64,000 bases of DNA, from contig NZ_CP049990.1 of assembly GCF_011388195.1 (NCBI RefSeq), forward strand, positions 2,480,001 to 2,544,000. The letters run 5' to 3'. This document shows, piece by piece, positions 38,010-47,422 of the stretch. The position numbers and the translations under genes were made by a program. Origin of the DNA: Pusillimonas sp. DMV24BSW_D (GTDB lineage Bacteria; Pseudomonadota; Gammaproteobacteria; Burkholderiales; Burkholderiaceae_B). Numbering within the stretch: position 1 is the stretch's first letter; each line of letters begins with the position of its first letter. The notes below the pieces were generated by a model that was not told the DNA's origin, did no database searches, and saw only the letters and a program-made list of their open reading frames with translations.

Positions 38010-39173
38010 CTAAACGACCGACTCAACCTGCCACTGGCCATTGGACAGCACCAATTCACGATCGATATTAAATTCGTCGAGTGAGTGCGATTGCCCCGGC
38101 AAGACCTGAACCACGATTTCACCTGCTTCGCGTAACTTGCGAATAGCCTGTATCAGCGCTGCATCGGTTCCCCAGGGCGCTTGAATGGCAGTCGCCAGAG
38201 GAGCCGGCTCTAAGCCTGACGACAGCTTACGTAAGTCCAGACTAAAACCCGTTGCCGGGCGCGCCCGACCGAAAGCTTTACCGACGCCGTCATAGCGGCC
38301 ACCACGGACCACTGCGTTATGCCAGCCCTGGGCATAAACAGCGAACACCACCCCGGTGTGATACGCATAACCGGTGCCGATGTCAGCCAGATCGACACTA
38401 AAGTCATAATCGGGTAACGCCTGAATAAGTGTTTGCATATCGTGCACCGCTTGCTGGATAGCGGGCAATGACGGCAGGCTGCGTAACGCCCGCTCAAGCA
38501 CCGACACACCGCCATAAAGGCCTGTCAAAGTAAGCAGCGCCTCAACCAGGCCGCCCCGAACTTGCCCGGCCTGTGCACATAACGCTTGAATGCCGGACTG
38601 ATCTTTTGCTGCCACGCATTCTGACAACTCTGCTTCGATTTCAGCCAAGGCGGGGTCGGCCGCCACAATAGCGCGAAAAATGCCTGGATGCCCAAGATCG
38701 AGTCGCGGACGCGGCACACCCGCACGCTGCACGCTTTCGAGTGCCATTTGAATGATCTGGATATCGGCCTCGACACCCTCATGACCAAATACTTCAGCAC
38801 CAATTTGTAAAAGCTCACGATCAGACAGAAGATCTGCCGGACGCGCATGCAATACAGTACCGCAGTAGCACAATCGCGTCACGCCGGTGCGATTCAGCAA
38901 ATGCGCATCTATGCGGGAAACCTGAGGGGTGATATCGGCACGAACTCCTAATGTACGACCCGATAGCTGATCAACCAACTTGCATGTACGCAAATTTAGA
39001 TCGGAACCTGAGCCGGACAAAAGAGAGTCAAGATATTCAACGAGCGGTGGCGCCACTAACTCGAAGCCGTGGGAACGGTATAAATCAAGTAATTCGCGGC
39101 GCAACTCTTCGATACGACGTGCTTCTGCAGGAAGGATATCTGCCAGATTTTCCGGCAATAACCATTTCGACAT
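38010..39173 (-). CDS. hisZ: ATP phosphoribosyltransferase regulatory subunit HisZ
   Basis: A 387-residue relative of histidyl-tRNA synthetase that lacks the anticodon-binding domain and partners the short form of HisG in the first step of histidine synthesis. It retains class II features: [38 protein letters not shown] (motif 2 region) and [20 protein letters not shown]. It lacks the histidine-A motif needed for aminoacylation. True HisS is present at 47,423, so this is HisZ. Starts at ATG 39173. A promoter followed by a terminator hairpin precedes it. Confidence 0.95.
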   Translation of the reverse strand: MSKWLLPENLADILPAEARRIEELRRELLDLYRSHGFELVAPPLVEYLDSLLSGSGSDLNLRTCKLVDQLSGRTLGVRADITPQVSRIDAHLLNRTGVTRLCYCGTVLHARPADLLSDRELLQIGAEVFGHEGVEADIQIIQMALESVQRAGVPRPRLDLGHPGIFRAIVAADPALAEIEAELSECVAAKDQSGIQALCAQAGQVRGGLVEALLTLTGLYGGVSVLERALRSLPSLPAIQQAVHDMQTLIQALPDYDFSVDLADIGTGYAYHTGVVFAVYAQGWHNAVVRGGRYDGVGKAFGRARPATGFSLDLRKLSSGLEPAPLATAIQAPWGTDAALIQAIRKLREAGEIVVQVLPGQSHSLDEFNIDRELVLSNGQWQVESVV

Positions 39174-39218
39174 TTTTTAGCGCCCTGATGAACCTGGGTA
39201 TGGCGTTAATCAAACAAA

Positions 39219-39252
39219 AAGCGACTTGGGGCGTAAGCCCGCCAAGTCGCTT
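39219..39252 (-). terminator. Strong intrinsic terminator between hflC and hisZ
   Basis: Minus strand: AAGCGACTTGG pairs with CCAAGTCGCTT (11 bp), with an inner GGC/GCC extension, followed by TTTGTTTG. It could end the hfl transcript but lies downstream of the candidate hisZ promoter, so it would also sit in the hisZ leader RNA. Confidence 0.85.
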
Positions 39253-39278
39253 GCGGATGGTAATTCAACTTACGGCGT

Positions 39279-39306
39279 ATTGTAGCGTGTTGAGACCATT
39301 TTTCAA
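39279..39306 (-). promoter_or_regulatory. Candidate sigma-70 promoter upstream of hisZ
   Basis: Minus strand TTGAAA (39301-39306), 16-bp spacer, TACAAT (39279-39284); each box matches consensus at 5 of 6 positions. Transcription would start near 39272, giving a leader of about 100 nt to hisZ that contains the terminator hairpin at 39219-39252. No strong alternative promoter was seen downstream of the hairpin. Confidence 0.6.
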
Positions 39307-39342
39307 AGTGAAGGTGACACTTGGGAAGTAAAGGCAACCGCC

Positions 39343-40242
39343 CTAACGGCTGCCCGCTCCTTCTTGGGCTTGTCCACCTTGCGGATTACCCCAGAACCGG
39401 AAGAAATCGGTATCCGGGCTAATCACCAGCGTGTCGTTTTTGTTGGAAAACGCGGACCGATAACTTTCCAAACTACGGTAGAAACTATAGAAGTCAGGAT
39501 TCTTGCCGTAGGATTCCGAATAAATTGCAGCGGCATCGGCATCACCTTCACCACGAATATTCTGGGCGTCAGCATAAGCCTTGGCTAAAATTTCTTCGCG
39601 CTCACGATCGGCCTGGGCACGAATTCGTTCACTTTCCGCTGAACCAGTGGCACGCAAACGATTGGCCTCTTCTTTACGCTCGGCTTCCATCCGACGATAA
39701 ACCGATTCCGAAATTTCGGGCGAAAAATCGATGCGGATAAGACGAACATCAACCACATCAACACCCAACGGTGCCGCGCGACGCGCCACATTAGCCAAAA
39801 TCTCATCCATGATGTCACCGCGTTCGCTGGACACCACCTGCTTCACCGTGCGCACGTTCACGGCTGCGTTCAAAGCATCGCGAATTTGCGCGCTAAGGCG
39901 CTCTTCGGCGGCTGTTTTATTCAAACCGAAAGTGACATAGTACTGTCGTGGATCGCTGATACGCCATTTGGCATAAGAATCAATAAGCAAATTCTTCTTT
40001 TCAGCCGTTTGAATACGCTCAGGGTCTTGCGATTCGATGGTTTGAAGTCGTTTGTCGAGCCGGACGACGTTTTCAAACGGAGGGGGCAGCTTGAAATACA
40101 AACCGGGTTCAGTGATGGTGTCGCGCACTTCACCCAAGGCAAAAACCAGCGCGGCATCGCGTTCACGCACTATGAAAACACAAGAGGAGGCAACGGCCAA
40201 TAAAATGACCAGACCAACCAGATACGGGAAAAAACGTGGCAT
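39343..40242 (-). CDS. hflC: FtsH-protease modulator HflC
   Basis: A 299-residue SPFH/band-7 membrane protein. One N-terminal transmembrane segment (about 5-25, YLVGLVILLAVASSCVFI) is followed by the SPFH domain (REREAALVF-like VRERDAALVFALGEVRD) and a coiled coil rich in Glu/Arg/Ala (about 190-240). With HflK it forms the large cage around FtsH that controls degradation of membrane proteins. ATG 40242 follows AAGGAGG at good spacing, 12 bp after hflK. Confidence 0.96.
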   Translation of the reverse strand: MPRFFPYLVGLVILLAVASSCVFIVRERDAALVFALGEVRDTITEPGLYFKLPPPFENVVRLDKRLQTIESQDPERIQTAEKKNLLIDSYAKWRISDPRQYYVTFGLNKTAAEERLSAQIRDALNAAVNVRTVKQVVSSERGDIMDEILANVARRAAPLGVDVVDVRLIRIDFSPEISESVYRRMEAERKEEANRLRATGSAESERIRAQADREREEILAKAYADAQNIRGEGDADAAAIYSESYGKNPDFYSFYRSLESYRSAFSNKNDTLVISPDTDFFRFWGNPQGGQAQEGAGSR

Positions 40243-40254
40243 GGGGTGGCCTCC

Positions 40255-41607
40255 TTAGCGTGACGAATACGGACTTGTCAGCAAATTCGACGAATTGCTG
40301 TAGGGGCTACCCCCACCAGAGGCGTTACGCCCCCCACTACCGGAAGTACTACCGGACGAACTGCCACTCCCCTCGGACGACTGGCCGGCAGAGCCTGCCG
40401 CCATACCAGCTGCAGGATCGGGCGAAGCCGTGCTTGAGTTGGAGCGAGAGGCTTGCTGCATAATTTTATCAAGTGGCAAATACAACATATTGCTGGCCGA
40501 CTGATTGTCGATAAGTATCTTTGATGTGTTTTCAAGTATCGTTTGCATGGTGGCTAAATACATACGATCGCGGGTGACTTCCGGCGCCTTGGCAAACTCA
40601 GTTTCAATTGCAGCGAAACGTGCGGTATCACCCTGCGCCGTACCGATCACTTGCGCGGTATAGCCTTGTGCATCGAAAACCATACGATCAGCACGACCTC
40701 GTGCCTCGGGAATAATGCGACTGGCGTAGGCGTTTCCTTCGTTAATTAAACGTTCGCGGTCCTGACCTGCTTTAACGGCATCATCGAACGCCGCTTGCAC
40801 TTGTTCCGGCGGCTGGACGTTCTGTATGGCAACAGTACTAACTTGCACACCGGTTTTATAGCGGTCGAGAATGTCCTGAGTAAGCTGCTGAACACTATTG
40901 GCAATTTCGGTACGACCGGAATACAAAACGACATCCATAGGCCGCTGGCCGACCACTTCGCGCATGGCGGTTTCGGCAGCCTGACGAACAGAGTCGTCGG
41001 GGTCGACTGTTTCAAACAGGTAGTTGGGCGCACCTTCCGGCATGAGGCGATATTGCACTACGTATTGCACATCGACGATATTTTCGTCGGTCGTAAGCAT
41101 AAGAGATTCGTTCAGCACCTTGTTGCCAACGCTTCCGCGATAACCCACTTCAAAGGTACGCAACTGCGCAATATTTACAGGCTGTGCTTCTTCAATGGGA
41201 TATGGCATATGCCATTGCAAACCGGGATTCAGTGTTTTCGTGTATTTACCAAATTTGGTCACCACGGCAACCTGCCCTTCCTGCACAATAATAAAGCCGC
41301 TGGAAAGCCATAAACCAACCAATACAATGGCGATAAAGACAAACAGTTTTGGAGAACCTTTAGGCAGTTGAACCGGCCCACCACCGTTGCCGCCACCGCC
41401 CATGTTGCCCCCCCCTCGACGCTTACGGCCAAACAGTGAACCTATTTTGCCGTTGAAATCACGCCAGACCTCGTCGAGGTCGGGAGGGCCACCATTATTG
41501 CCCTGGTTATTACCGGGGCGATTCTGATTATTGGGCTGCGACGAGTCATTGCCATCGCCTTTTCCGCGACCCCAGCCCGGGTCGTTCAAATTAAATATTT
41601 TCGACAT
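40255..41607 (-). CDS. hflK: FtsH-protease modulator HflK
   Basis: A 450-residue partner of HflC. The N-terminus is Gly/Asn/Asp-rich (PGWGRGKGDGNDSSQPNNQN), then comes a transmembrane segment (LFVFIAIVLVGLWLSSGFII), the SPFH domain (VVTKFGKYTKTLNPGLQWHM) and a coiled-coil region. The C-terminal tail is a low-complexity Ser/Gly stretch. Start is set at ATG 41607 (MSKIFNLNDPGWG), matching family N-termini and giving a 17-bp overlap with hflX; the frame is open further upstream inside hflX but not similar to anything. Confidence 0.95.
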   Translation of the reverse strand: MSKIFNLNDPGWGRGKGDGNDSSQPNNQNRPGNNQGNNGGPPDLDEVWRDFNGKIGSLFGRKRRGGGNMGGGGNGGGPVQLPKGSPKLFVFIAIVLVGLWLSSGFIIVQEGQVAVVTKFGKYTKTLNPGLQWHMPYPIEEAQPVNIAQLRTFEVGYRGSVGNKVLNESLMLTTDENIVDVQYVVQYRLMPEGAPNYLFETVDPDDSVRQAAETAMREVVGQRPMDVVLYSGRTEIANSVQQLTQDILDRYKTGVQVSTVAIQNVQPPEQVQAAFDDAVKAGQDRERLINEGNAYASRIIPEARGRADRMVFDAQGYTAQVIGTAQGDTARFAAIETEFAKAPEVTRDRMYLATMQTILENTSKILIDNQSASNMLYLPLDKIMQQASRSNSSTASPDPAAGMAAGSAGQSSEGSGSSSGSTSGSGGRNASGGGSPYSNSSNLLTSPYSSR

Positions 41608-42688
41608 TAAACGCATTGTTTCCTGCGACTTGACCTGATTCAACGATAGCCTGACGCAGACCATCAAGGCCTGCACGCGTCAGCGCACTAACGAACACTC
41701 GCACAATGGTACCATGTTCATCACGCCCCACCCGCGGTTCATAACCGGCTGCATCGATTTTATTGTAGACAAGAATCCGGGGAATTTCGCCTGCCCCAAT
41801 ATCTCCCAGCACTTTATTTACTTCGGCAATTTGCTCATCACGCTGCGGGCTTGCTGCATCGACCACATGCAATAGCAAATCGGCCTGGACAGTCTCCTCC
41901 AATGTAGCGCGAAAAGCCGCGATCAGCGTTGGAGGCAAATCGCGAATAAACCCAACCGTATCAGACACCACCACCTGCCCAAACCCGTCGATCCAGAGCT
42001 TGCGGGTGGTGGTATCGAGCGTGGCAAACAATTGATCGGCTTCGTATGCGCCGGCACGTGTTAAAGCATTGAATAAGGTGGATTTTCCTGCGTTGGTGTA
42101 ACCCACCAACGAGACCGACATGGTGCCGCGCCGGGTACGTGCGCGCCTTTGCGTGTTTCGCTGCTTTTGCGCTTTGGCCAAACGCTCTTTCAACAACTTA
42201 ACCTTGGCGCCGATCATGCGCTTGTCCATTTCCAGTTGAGACTCACCGGGACCACGCATGCCTATACCCCCGCGCTGACGCTCAAGGTGGGTCCACATGC
42301 GTGTTAGGCGTGTCACCAAATGCTGAAGCTGGGCCAACTCAACCTGCAACTTACCTTCATGGCTTTGCGCACGCAACGCGAAAATATCCAGGATAAGTGC
42401 AACACGATCAATGACCCTGCGCTTGAGGGCCCGCTCAATATTGCGCTGTTGTGCCGGCGACAAAGGTTGATCGAACAGTATAATTTCGGCCTCACTTGAA
42501 TCGGCCAATAATGCGGCCTCATCAAGTTTGCCTTTGCCAATGAAGTACGCGGCATCAGGCCGTTGACGGCGAGCAACCAAATGACCCACAATCTCGGCGC
42601 CGGCACCTTCGGCAAGCATCACGAACTCATCGGAATGAGCCTGGAAATCCGGGTTGCCCAGATCAACACTGATAATTAAAGATTTCAT
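41591..42688 (-). CDS. hflX: Ribosome-associated GTPase HflX
   Basis: A 365-residue GTPase that binds the 50S subunit and splits stalled or heat-stressed 70S ribosomes. The N-terminal nucleotide-binding-like domain ends in a helical linker, with the conserved glycine-rich ERQRGGIGMRGPGESQLE (about 136-153). The G domain has G1 at 196-203 (GYTNAGKS), G3 DTVGFIRDLP and G4 NKID. It is 76 bp downstream of hfq with a strong terminator-like hairpin in the gap, so it may be expressed by readthrough or from a promoter inside hfq. Confidence 0.97.
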   Translation of the reverse strand: MKSLIISVDLGNPDFQAHSDEFVMLAEGAGAEIVGHLVARRQRPDAAYFIGKGKLDEAALLADSSEAEIILFDQPLSPAQQRNIERALKRRVIDRVALILDIFALRAQSHEGKLQVELAQLQHLVTRLTRMWTHLERQRGGIGMRGPGESQLEMDKRMIGAKVKLLKERLAKAQKQRNTQRRARTRRGTMSVSLVGYTNAGKSTLFNALTRAGAYEADQLFATLDTTTRKLWIDGFGQVVVSDTVGFIRDLPPTLIAAFRATLEETVQADLLLHVVDAASPQRDEQIAEVNKVLGDIGAGEIPRILVYNKIDAAGYEPRVGRDEHGTIVRVFVSALTRAGLDGLRQAIVESGQVAGNNAFNVENI

Positions 42689-42705
42689 TCAAACATAAAG
42701 AAACG

Positions 42706-42739
42706 AAAACCCGCCTGCACAGTGTGCATGGCGGGTTTT
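42706..42739 (-). terminator. Terminator/attenuator between hfq and hflX
   Basis: Minus strand AAAACCCGCC pairs with GGCGGGTTTT, with an inner TGCACA/TGTGCA stem, followed by CGTTTCTTT. It starts 26 bp after the hfq stop and ends 17 bp before hflX. A very stable structure that should separate hfq from hflX expression. Confidence 0.8.
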
Positions 42740-42764
42740 ACTGAGACCAACAGAAACGGCTGAC

Positions 42765-43004
42765 TTATTCGGCAGCAGCGTCATCAACCTGCAAATTAAC
42801 CGGACGTGCCGGCACAACGGTGGAAATGGCATGCTTATATACCATTTGCGTGACGGTATTGCGCAGCAGCACCACGTATTGATCGAAAGACTCAACCTGA
42901 CCTTGCAGTTTGATACCGTTCACCAGATAAATGGAAACGGGAACATGTTCCTTACGAAGTGCGTTCAAAAACGGGTCTTGTAATGTTTGCCCTTTGTTGC
43001 TCAT
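42765..43004 (-). CDS. hfq: RNA-binding chaperone Hfq
   Basis: A 79-residue Sm-like protein that forms a hexameric ring and pairs small RNAs with mRNAs. [20 protein letters not shown] opens the Sm1 motif, [20 protein letters not shown] the first strands, and [12 protein letters not shown] is the Sm2 signature. The short C-terminal tail ([10 protein letters not shown]) is acidic, unlike the long E. coli tail. ATG 43004 is the true start, matching all Hfq N-termini and having GGAG upstream; the open frame continues 41 codons further but overlaps hisC. Confidence 0.98.
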   Translation of the reverse strand: MSNKGQTLQDPFLNALRKEHVPVSIYLVNGIKLQGQVESFDQYVVLLRNTVTQMVYKHAISTVVPARPVNLQVDDAAAE

Positions 43005-43075
43005 TGGCTTTACTCCAATTGTGTTGTTATAGAAATACCGCAAGCTGTAACTGTACAGGGTTTTCCCGTAAATCG

Positions 43076-44173
43076 CTATGCTGACGATGGGTGGGAGGTT
43101 GTAATAATTGTTTTCAACACCTTGCACAGGCGCGCGTTATCTTCAGGGGTTCCCACTGATATACGCAAATACTGCTGTATTCGTTCAAGCGGGAAGTGCC
43201 GCACTAAAATATGCTGTTTGCGTAACGCCGCAAACAAAGACGCAGCGTCATGCTGGGGGTGGGTTGCAAAAACGAAATTGGCCGAGCTGGGCAACACCTG
43301 AAAGCCCAGTTCAGTTAAACTCCGGGTCAAGGTGTCGCGCGCGTTGATCACCGCATTGCAGGCTTCACGAAAATAATCATCGTCTTGCACCGATGCAATT
43401 GCACCAGCCAGCGCCAAAGAATCAAGTGGATAAGAGTTAAAACTGTCTTTGACACGCTCCAGCCCTTCCACAATAGGCGGATTCGCAACCACATAACCTA
43501 CTCTTAATCCAGCCAACGCACGCGACTTTGAAAAAGTATGTACGGCCACAACATTGTCGTACTGTTCCAGTAAGGCCACCGACGATTCGGCCCCAAAATC
43601 CACATAGGCCTCATCGACCACCACCGGAATATCCGGATTCGCCTTGGCGATAAAGGCGATGTCCTGCAATGGTAATGCCCGTCCGGTGGGTGCGTTCGGA
43701 TTGGCAAAAATAATCCCTGCGGCTAAATCTCCATCTGCCCGCGGCAAATAGTCATTTGGCCGTATAGACAGATCTTTCGAAAGAAGGATCAACTCGGGGG
43801 TGATACCAAACAACTTGCAATAGCTGCGGTAAAAGCTATAGGTAATATCCGGCATACGCAGCGCCCGACCCTGGCGTCGAAACAAAGCATTGAACAAATG
43901 GGCCAATACTTCATCCGATCCGTTCCCGACAAAAATACAATCAGGTGTTACGCCATGATGTTCCGCCAACACCTCACGCAAAGCCGTGGCTTTGGGGTCT
44001 GGATATAAACGCAAGCGATTATCGGCGGCCTCTTTGATGGCCGCCAGCGCTTTGGGCGACGGGCCCCACGGATGCTCGTTGGTATTCAGTTTCAGCAGGT
44101 CGACAACCCGCGGCTGCTCTCCCGGCACATAAGGCGACAAACCGGAAACATGATCACTCCAGAACCGACTCAC
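43076..44173 (-). CDS. hisC: Histidinol-phosphate aminotransferase HisC
   Basis: A 365-residue PLP aminotransferase acting on imidazole-acetol phosphate in histidine synthesis. The family core is [57 protein letters not shown] and [16 protein letters not shown], where the Lys in SFSKS-type context binds PLP. The start is GTG at 44173, overlapping the der stop as GTGA, a case of translational coupling between a ribosome-assembly GTPase and an amino-acid gene. Aromatic amino acid specificity is possible in some homologues but the placement with hisZ favours histidine. Confidence 0.92.
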   Translation of the reverse strand: MSRFWSDHVSGLSPYVPGEQPRVVDLLKLNTNEHPWGPSPKALAAIKEAADNRLRLYPDPKATALREVLAEHHGVTPDCIFVGNGSDEVLAHLFNALFRRQGRALRMPDITYSFYRSYCKLFGITPELILLSKDLSIRPNDYLPRADGDLAAGIIFANPNAPTGRALPLQDIAFIAKANPDIPVVVDEAYVDFGAESSVALLEQYDNVVAVHTFSKSRALAGLRVGYVVANPPIVEGLERVKDSFNSYPLDSLALAGAIASVQDDDYFREACNAVINARDTLTRSLTELGFQVLPSSANFVFATHPQHDAASLFAALRKQHILVRHFPLERIQQYLRISVGTPEDNARLCKVLKTIITTSHPSSA

Positions 44174-45621
44174 TTGGCCCCCTGTTGAATATACGGGTTT
44201 TGAGACGATTTGAACTCAATGCGTAAAGGCGTGCCTTCCAGCTTGAACTCCGTGCGGAAACGCGTTTCCAGATAGCGCCGATAAGAATCGGGAATGGCAT
44301 CCAGCGCGTTACCATGAATAATAATAAGCGGTGGATTCTGCCCGCCTTGGTGCGCATACCGCATTTTAGGCCGGAAAATACCTTTGCGCGGGGGGGGCTG
44401 TTGCTCGACTGCAGCATGCAGAACACGCGTAAGGCGCGGCGTAGGCAGCTTGGCAAATGCCGCTGCATGGGCTTGCTTTACCGATTTAATGAGCGGTTGA
44501 ATGCCCCGCCCTTTTAATGCGGAGATGGTATGGACCTTGGCAAACGACAGGAACCGCAATTTACGCTCAAAGTCGCGCTTGATACGATCGCGGGCGTGAT
44601 CGTCAAGCCCATCCCACTTGTTAATGGCAATCACCAGCGCCCGACCGGTTTCCAAAATAAAGCCGGCGATATGCGCGTCCTGATCGGAAATTTCCGTATG
44701 GGCATCCAGCATGAGAACCACCACATTGCATGCCTCAATAGCCTGCAAGGTTTTAATGACGGAAAACTTTTCCACTGCCTGGAACACTTTTCCGCGACGC
44801 CTCAATCCGGCTGTATCGATTAAGGTATAAGCCGTGCCGTCTTTCTCGAATTCAATTTCTATCGCGTCGCGCGTAGTACCCGGCAAATCGAAGGCGATGA
44901 CACGCTCTTCGCCGATTAAAGTATTGATGAGCGTCGATTTACCCACATTCGGCCGACCGACAATGGCCAGCTTGATGCGATGATGTTTATCTTTTTCAGT
45001 ACCGGCTTCAGCAACATCGTCAACGACAACATCGACGTCGTTGATTTCTTTTTCGTCGGCCTCAGACGTCCAATCGGACGCTTCCTGGACGCTTTCCTGG
45101 TCAGCAACACCGTCATCAAGGAATGAAAGCGCGTTGTCGATCAAGTCGACCACGCCATCGCCATGCGAAGCAGAAATAGGGTACGGTTCACCCAAGCCCA
45201 ATTCATAGAATTCCGCAGCGGCGGACCCATGTTTCATGCCTTCGGCTTTATTTACCGCCAACAAAACACGTTGACCCGCACGGCGCAACAAACGGGCAAT
45301 TTCGTGATCGTGTGCGTTAATACCCGCCCGAGCATCTACAAGAAAAATAACCACATCGGCCTCGGCAATGGCTTGCTCTGTCTGGCGCGCCATTTCCACC
45401 ATAATGCCTTCTTTCGCGATTGGCTCAAAGCCACCGGTGTCTACTACCAGATAAGCATGATTGCCCAGGCGGCCTTCACCGTAATGACGATCACGTGTTA
45501 AGCCGGCGAAGTCGGCTACGAGCGCAGCACGCGACCGTGTAAGACGGTTGAATAGTGTGGATTTGCCCACATTGGCGCGCCCAACCAGCGCGACAACGGG
45601 TTTGAACAACGTGTTTTTCAA
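44170..45621 (-). CDS. der: Ribosome-assembly GTPase Der (EngA)
   Basis: A 483-residue essential GTPase with two consecutive G domains. The first has G1 at 14-21 (GRANVGKS) and NKAEG. The second has [20 protein letters not shown] and NKWDG, followed by a KH-like C-terminal domain. It helps mature the 50S subunit. Between the domains is an acidic linker, longer than in E. coli ([20 protein letters not shown]). The start codon is TTG at 45621, overlapping the bamB stop as TTGA. Confidence 0.97.
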   Translation of the reverse strand: MKNTLFKPVVALVGRANVGKSTLFNRLTRSRAALVADFAGLTRDRHYGEGRLGNHAYLVVDTGGFEPIAKEGIMVEMARQTEQAIAEADVVIFLVDARAGINAHDHEIARLLRRAGQRVLLAVNKAEGMKHGSAAAEFYELGLGEPYPISASHGDGVVDLIDNALSFLDDGVADQESVQEASDWTSEADEKEINDVDVVVDDVAEAGTEKDKHHRIKLAIVGRPNVGKSTLINTLIGEERVIAFDLPGTTRDAIEIEFEKDGTAYTLIDTAGLRRRGKVFQAVEKFSVIKTLQAIEACNVVVLMLDAHTEISDQDAHIAGFILETGRALVIAINKWDGLDDHARDRIKRDFERKLRFLSFAKVHTISALKGRGIQPLIKSVKQAHAAAFAKLPTPRLTRVLHAAVEQQPPPRKGIFRPKMRYAHQGGQNPPLIIIHGNALDAIPDSYRRYLETRFRTEFKLEGTPLRIEFKSSQNPYIQQGAK

Positions 45622-46775
45622 TTGACACCAACAAGTACGAGATTACCGCCGTCGGTTTGCACCAGCACCCCTCGCGGCGTGCTTACCAACGGCGACACAA
45701 TAGGTCCACTGCCAACCTGCACACGGCCCAATAAATCGCCATTCACTCGCGATAGGAAATGGACATATCCATCGAGGTCGCCATAGGCAACAGCTTGGGG
45801 CACCACTGCCGGACCGGACAGACGCCGATTGCGCAATTGTTCCTGCTTCCAGCGCTCGGTGCCATCGTTCAGACTAAAGGCGTACGCCACATCGCGCTGG
45901 TTAGCCGCATACACTTGCTGGCTGTCTGCCACAATACCCTGGGAAGTCGAGAAACGCTGCTCCCAGATAGGCACACCACCCTGAGAAACGTCGAAACATA
46001 CAATACGCCCCTGATACGATGCAGCGCAAAGCAAAGGCCCAAGCGCCTGCGGTTTACCCACCACATCGTTGATACGCTCAAGGTCGGTTGCACCGCGCGC
46101 CGAAGAGACATTACCTTCCCACTGCACAGCCCCATTACGGGCATCAATCACAATCACGCGACCATTGGGCAGACCGGAGATCACCACGCCCTCGATAATC
46201 AGCATTTGCATGCTGGTTTTTAAGGCCAGTGCCGGGCCGGGGCGCTGCAAACTCCAAAGCAAATCACCTGTATTAGCATCAAAAGCCTGAATACGGTAGT
46301 CGCTACTGCGCACTGCCACAATACCCTCACCTACTGCCGGTGGAATAAACACCTCGCTACTTGCCTTGGCACGCCATTTTTCCTGGCCTTGATCGTTAAA
46401 AGCCACGACCGTGCCGTCGGGGCCCGCTACCGCCGTGGTCACGCCGTCGGAACCCGCACCAGCCGACAAGGGAATATCTGCATCGGCACGCCATTGAACG
46501 GCACCACTGCCCAGTGCAACTTTAACCACCGACCCATTGGGCGCTGCCGCGTACACCGACTCGCCCACCAACTGGGGAACAAAACCAGGGCCGGAACCAC
46601 TACCAATCGATACATTCCAACCGGCCGCTGCTGAAATTTGGGCAGGATACTCAGTAAGAGGAGTAGGTTCGTAACGTGGGTCACTGGGAGAAAACCAGGA
46701 GCAACCCGCCAAGACGAACGACGTCATCACGACGCCCGCACCCTTTTGCCAACGGCGAAAACCTGCTTTGCGCAT
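45618..46775 (-). CDS. bamB: Outer-membrane assembly lipoprotein BamB
   Basis: A 385-residue lipoprotein of the BAM machine that inserts beta-barrel proteins into the outer membrane. The signal peptide ends with lipobox LAGC (Cys25), then comes an eight-bladed PQQ-like beta-propeller with repeats such as GVLVWEG-type [20 protein letters not shown] and [26 protein letters not shown] is the typical BamB signature near the BamA contact. It overlaps der by 4 bp and follows the YfgM gene by 4 bp, the standard hisS-yfgM-bamB-der order. Confidence 0.95.
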   Translation of the reverse strand: MRKAGFRRWQKGAGVVMTSFVLAGCSWFSPSDPRYEPTPLTEYPAQISAAAGWNVSIGSGSGPGFVPQLVGESVYAAAPNGSVVKVALGSGAVQWRADADIPLSAGAGSDGVTTAVAGPDGTVVAFNDQGQEKWRAKASSEVFIPPAVGEGIVAVRSSDYRIQAFDANTGDLLWSLQRPGPALALKTSMQMLIIEGVVISGLPNGRVIVIDARNGAVQWEGNVSSARGATDLERINDVVGKPQALGPLLCAASYQGRIVCFDVSQGGVPIWEQRFSTSQGIVADSQQVYAANQRDVAYAFSLNDGTERWKQEQLRNRRLSGPAVVPQAVAYGDLDGYVHFLSRVNGDLLGRVQVGSGPIVSPLVSTPRGVLVQTDGGNLVLVGVN

Positions 46776-46779
46776 TATC

Positions 46780-47415
46780 TTAGTCTCCCAGGGCGTCTAT
46801 TTTGAGTTCAATAATTTGTATCATGGGATCATCGCCCAAGATTTCCACCGCACTTTGCCATGCTTGTCTGGCCTCATCCGGCTTACCTTGCGCCGCAAGA
46901 ATATCGCCACGACGATCGGCATAAAGCGCTGCGAACGCCTCCGACGGGTTCTCCAATGCTTTCAACGCGGCGTCATATTCTTTTTGCTGCAACAAAACAC
47001 CAGCCAGACGCAAACGTGCCAACGGCACCAACGCGGCATCGCCACTTTGTTCGATGACCCAATTCAATTGTTCCTTGGCCCCAGCGTAATCATCACGCTC
47101 CTGCAATACGCGTGCCGCCACTAATGCGCCTCGCGAGGCATAACCCGATTTGGGAAAATCTTCGCGCAATGTTTCGCTGGCCGCCCGCACACGGGCCAAC
47201 GACTCTTCGTTTTGTTCGTTCGTGGCTGCCGTTTCAAGGGCCTCGAAATAACCCATGGCCTGCTTGGCCTGATTAGTTTCATACCACTGCCAGCCGCGCC
47301 ACCCCGCGAACGATGCCGCAATAACAACCAAAACAGTTACTATAAGCGTGCCATAGCGCTCCCACCACTGCCGGATTGCGTCTAGTTTCTCCTGTTCTTC
47401 CAGATCGTATGCCAT
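46780..47415 (-). CDS. yfgM: YfgM-family inner-membrane TPR protein
   Basis: A 211-residue membrane-anchored protein. A short cytoplasmic head (EEQEKLDAIRQWWERYG), one transmembrane segment (about 23-41, LIVTVLVVIAASFAGWRGW) and a periplasmic tetratricopeptide-like domain are seen. In E. coli YfgM works as an ancillary partner of the SecYEG translocon and PpiD chaperone. It lies between hisS (7 bp) and bamB (4 bp), the conserved location of the family. Confidence 0.92.
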   Translation of the reverse strand: MAYDLEEQEKLDAIRQWWERYGTLIVTVLVVIAASFAGWRGWQWYETNQAKQAMGYFEALETAATNEQNEESLARVRAASETLREDFPKSGYASRGALVAARVLQERDDYAGAKEQLNWVIEQSGDAALVPLARLRLAGVLLQQKEYDAALKALENPSEAFAALYADRRGDILAAQGKPDEARQAWQSAVEILGDDPMIQIIELKIDALGD

Positions 47416-47422
47416 TCTTTCT

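Noticed and set aside
43005-43127. Longer Hfq starting at 43127
   Set aside because: The extra 41 residues overlap hisC and all known Hfq proteins start near MSNKGQ; a ribosome-binding site supports 43004.
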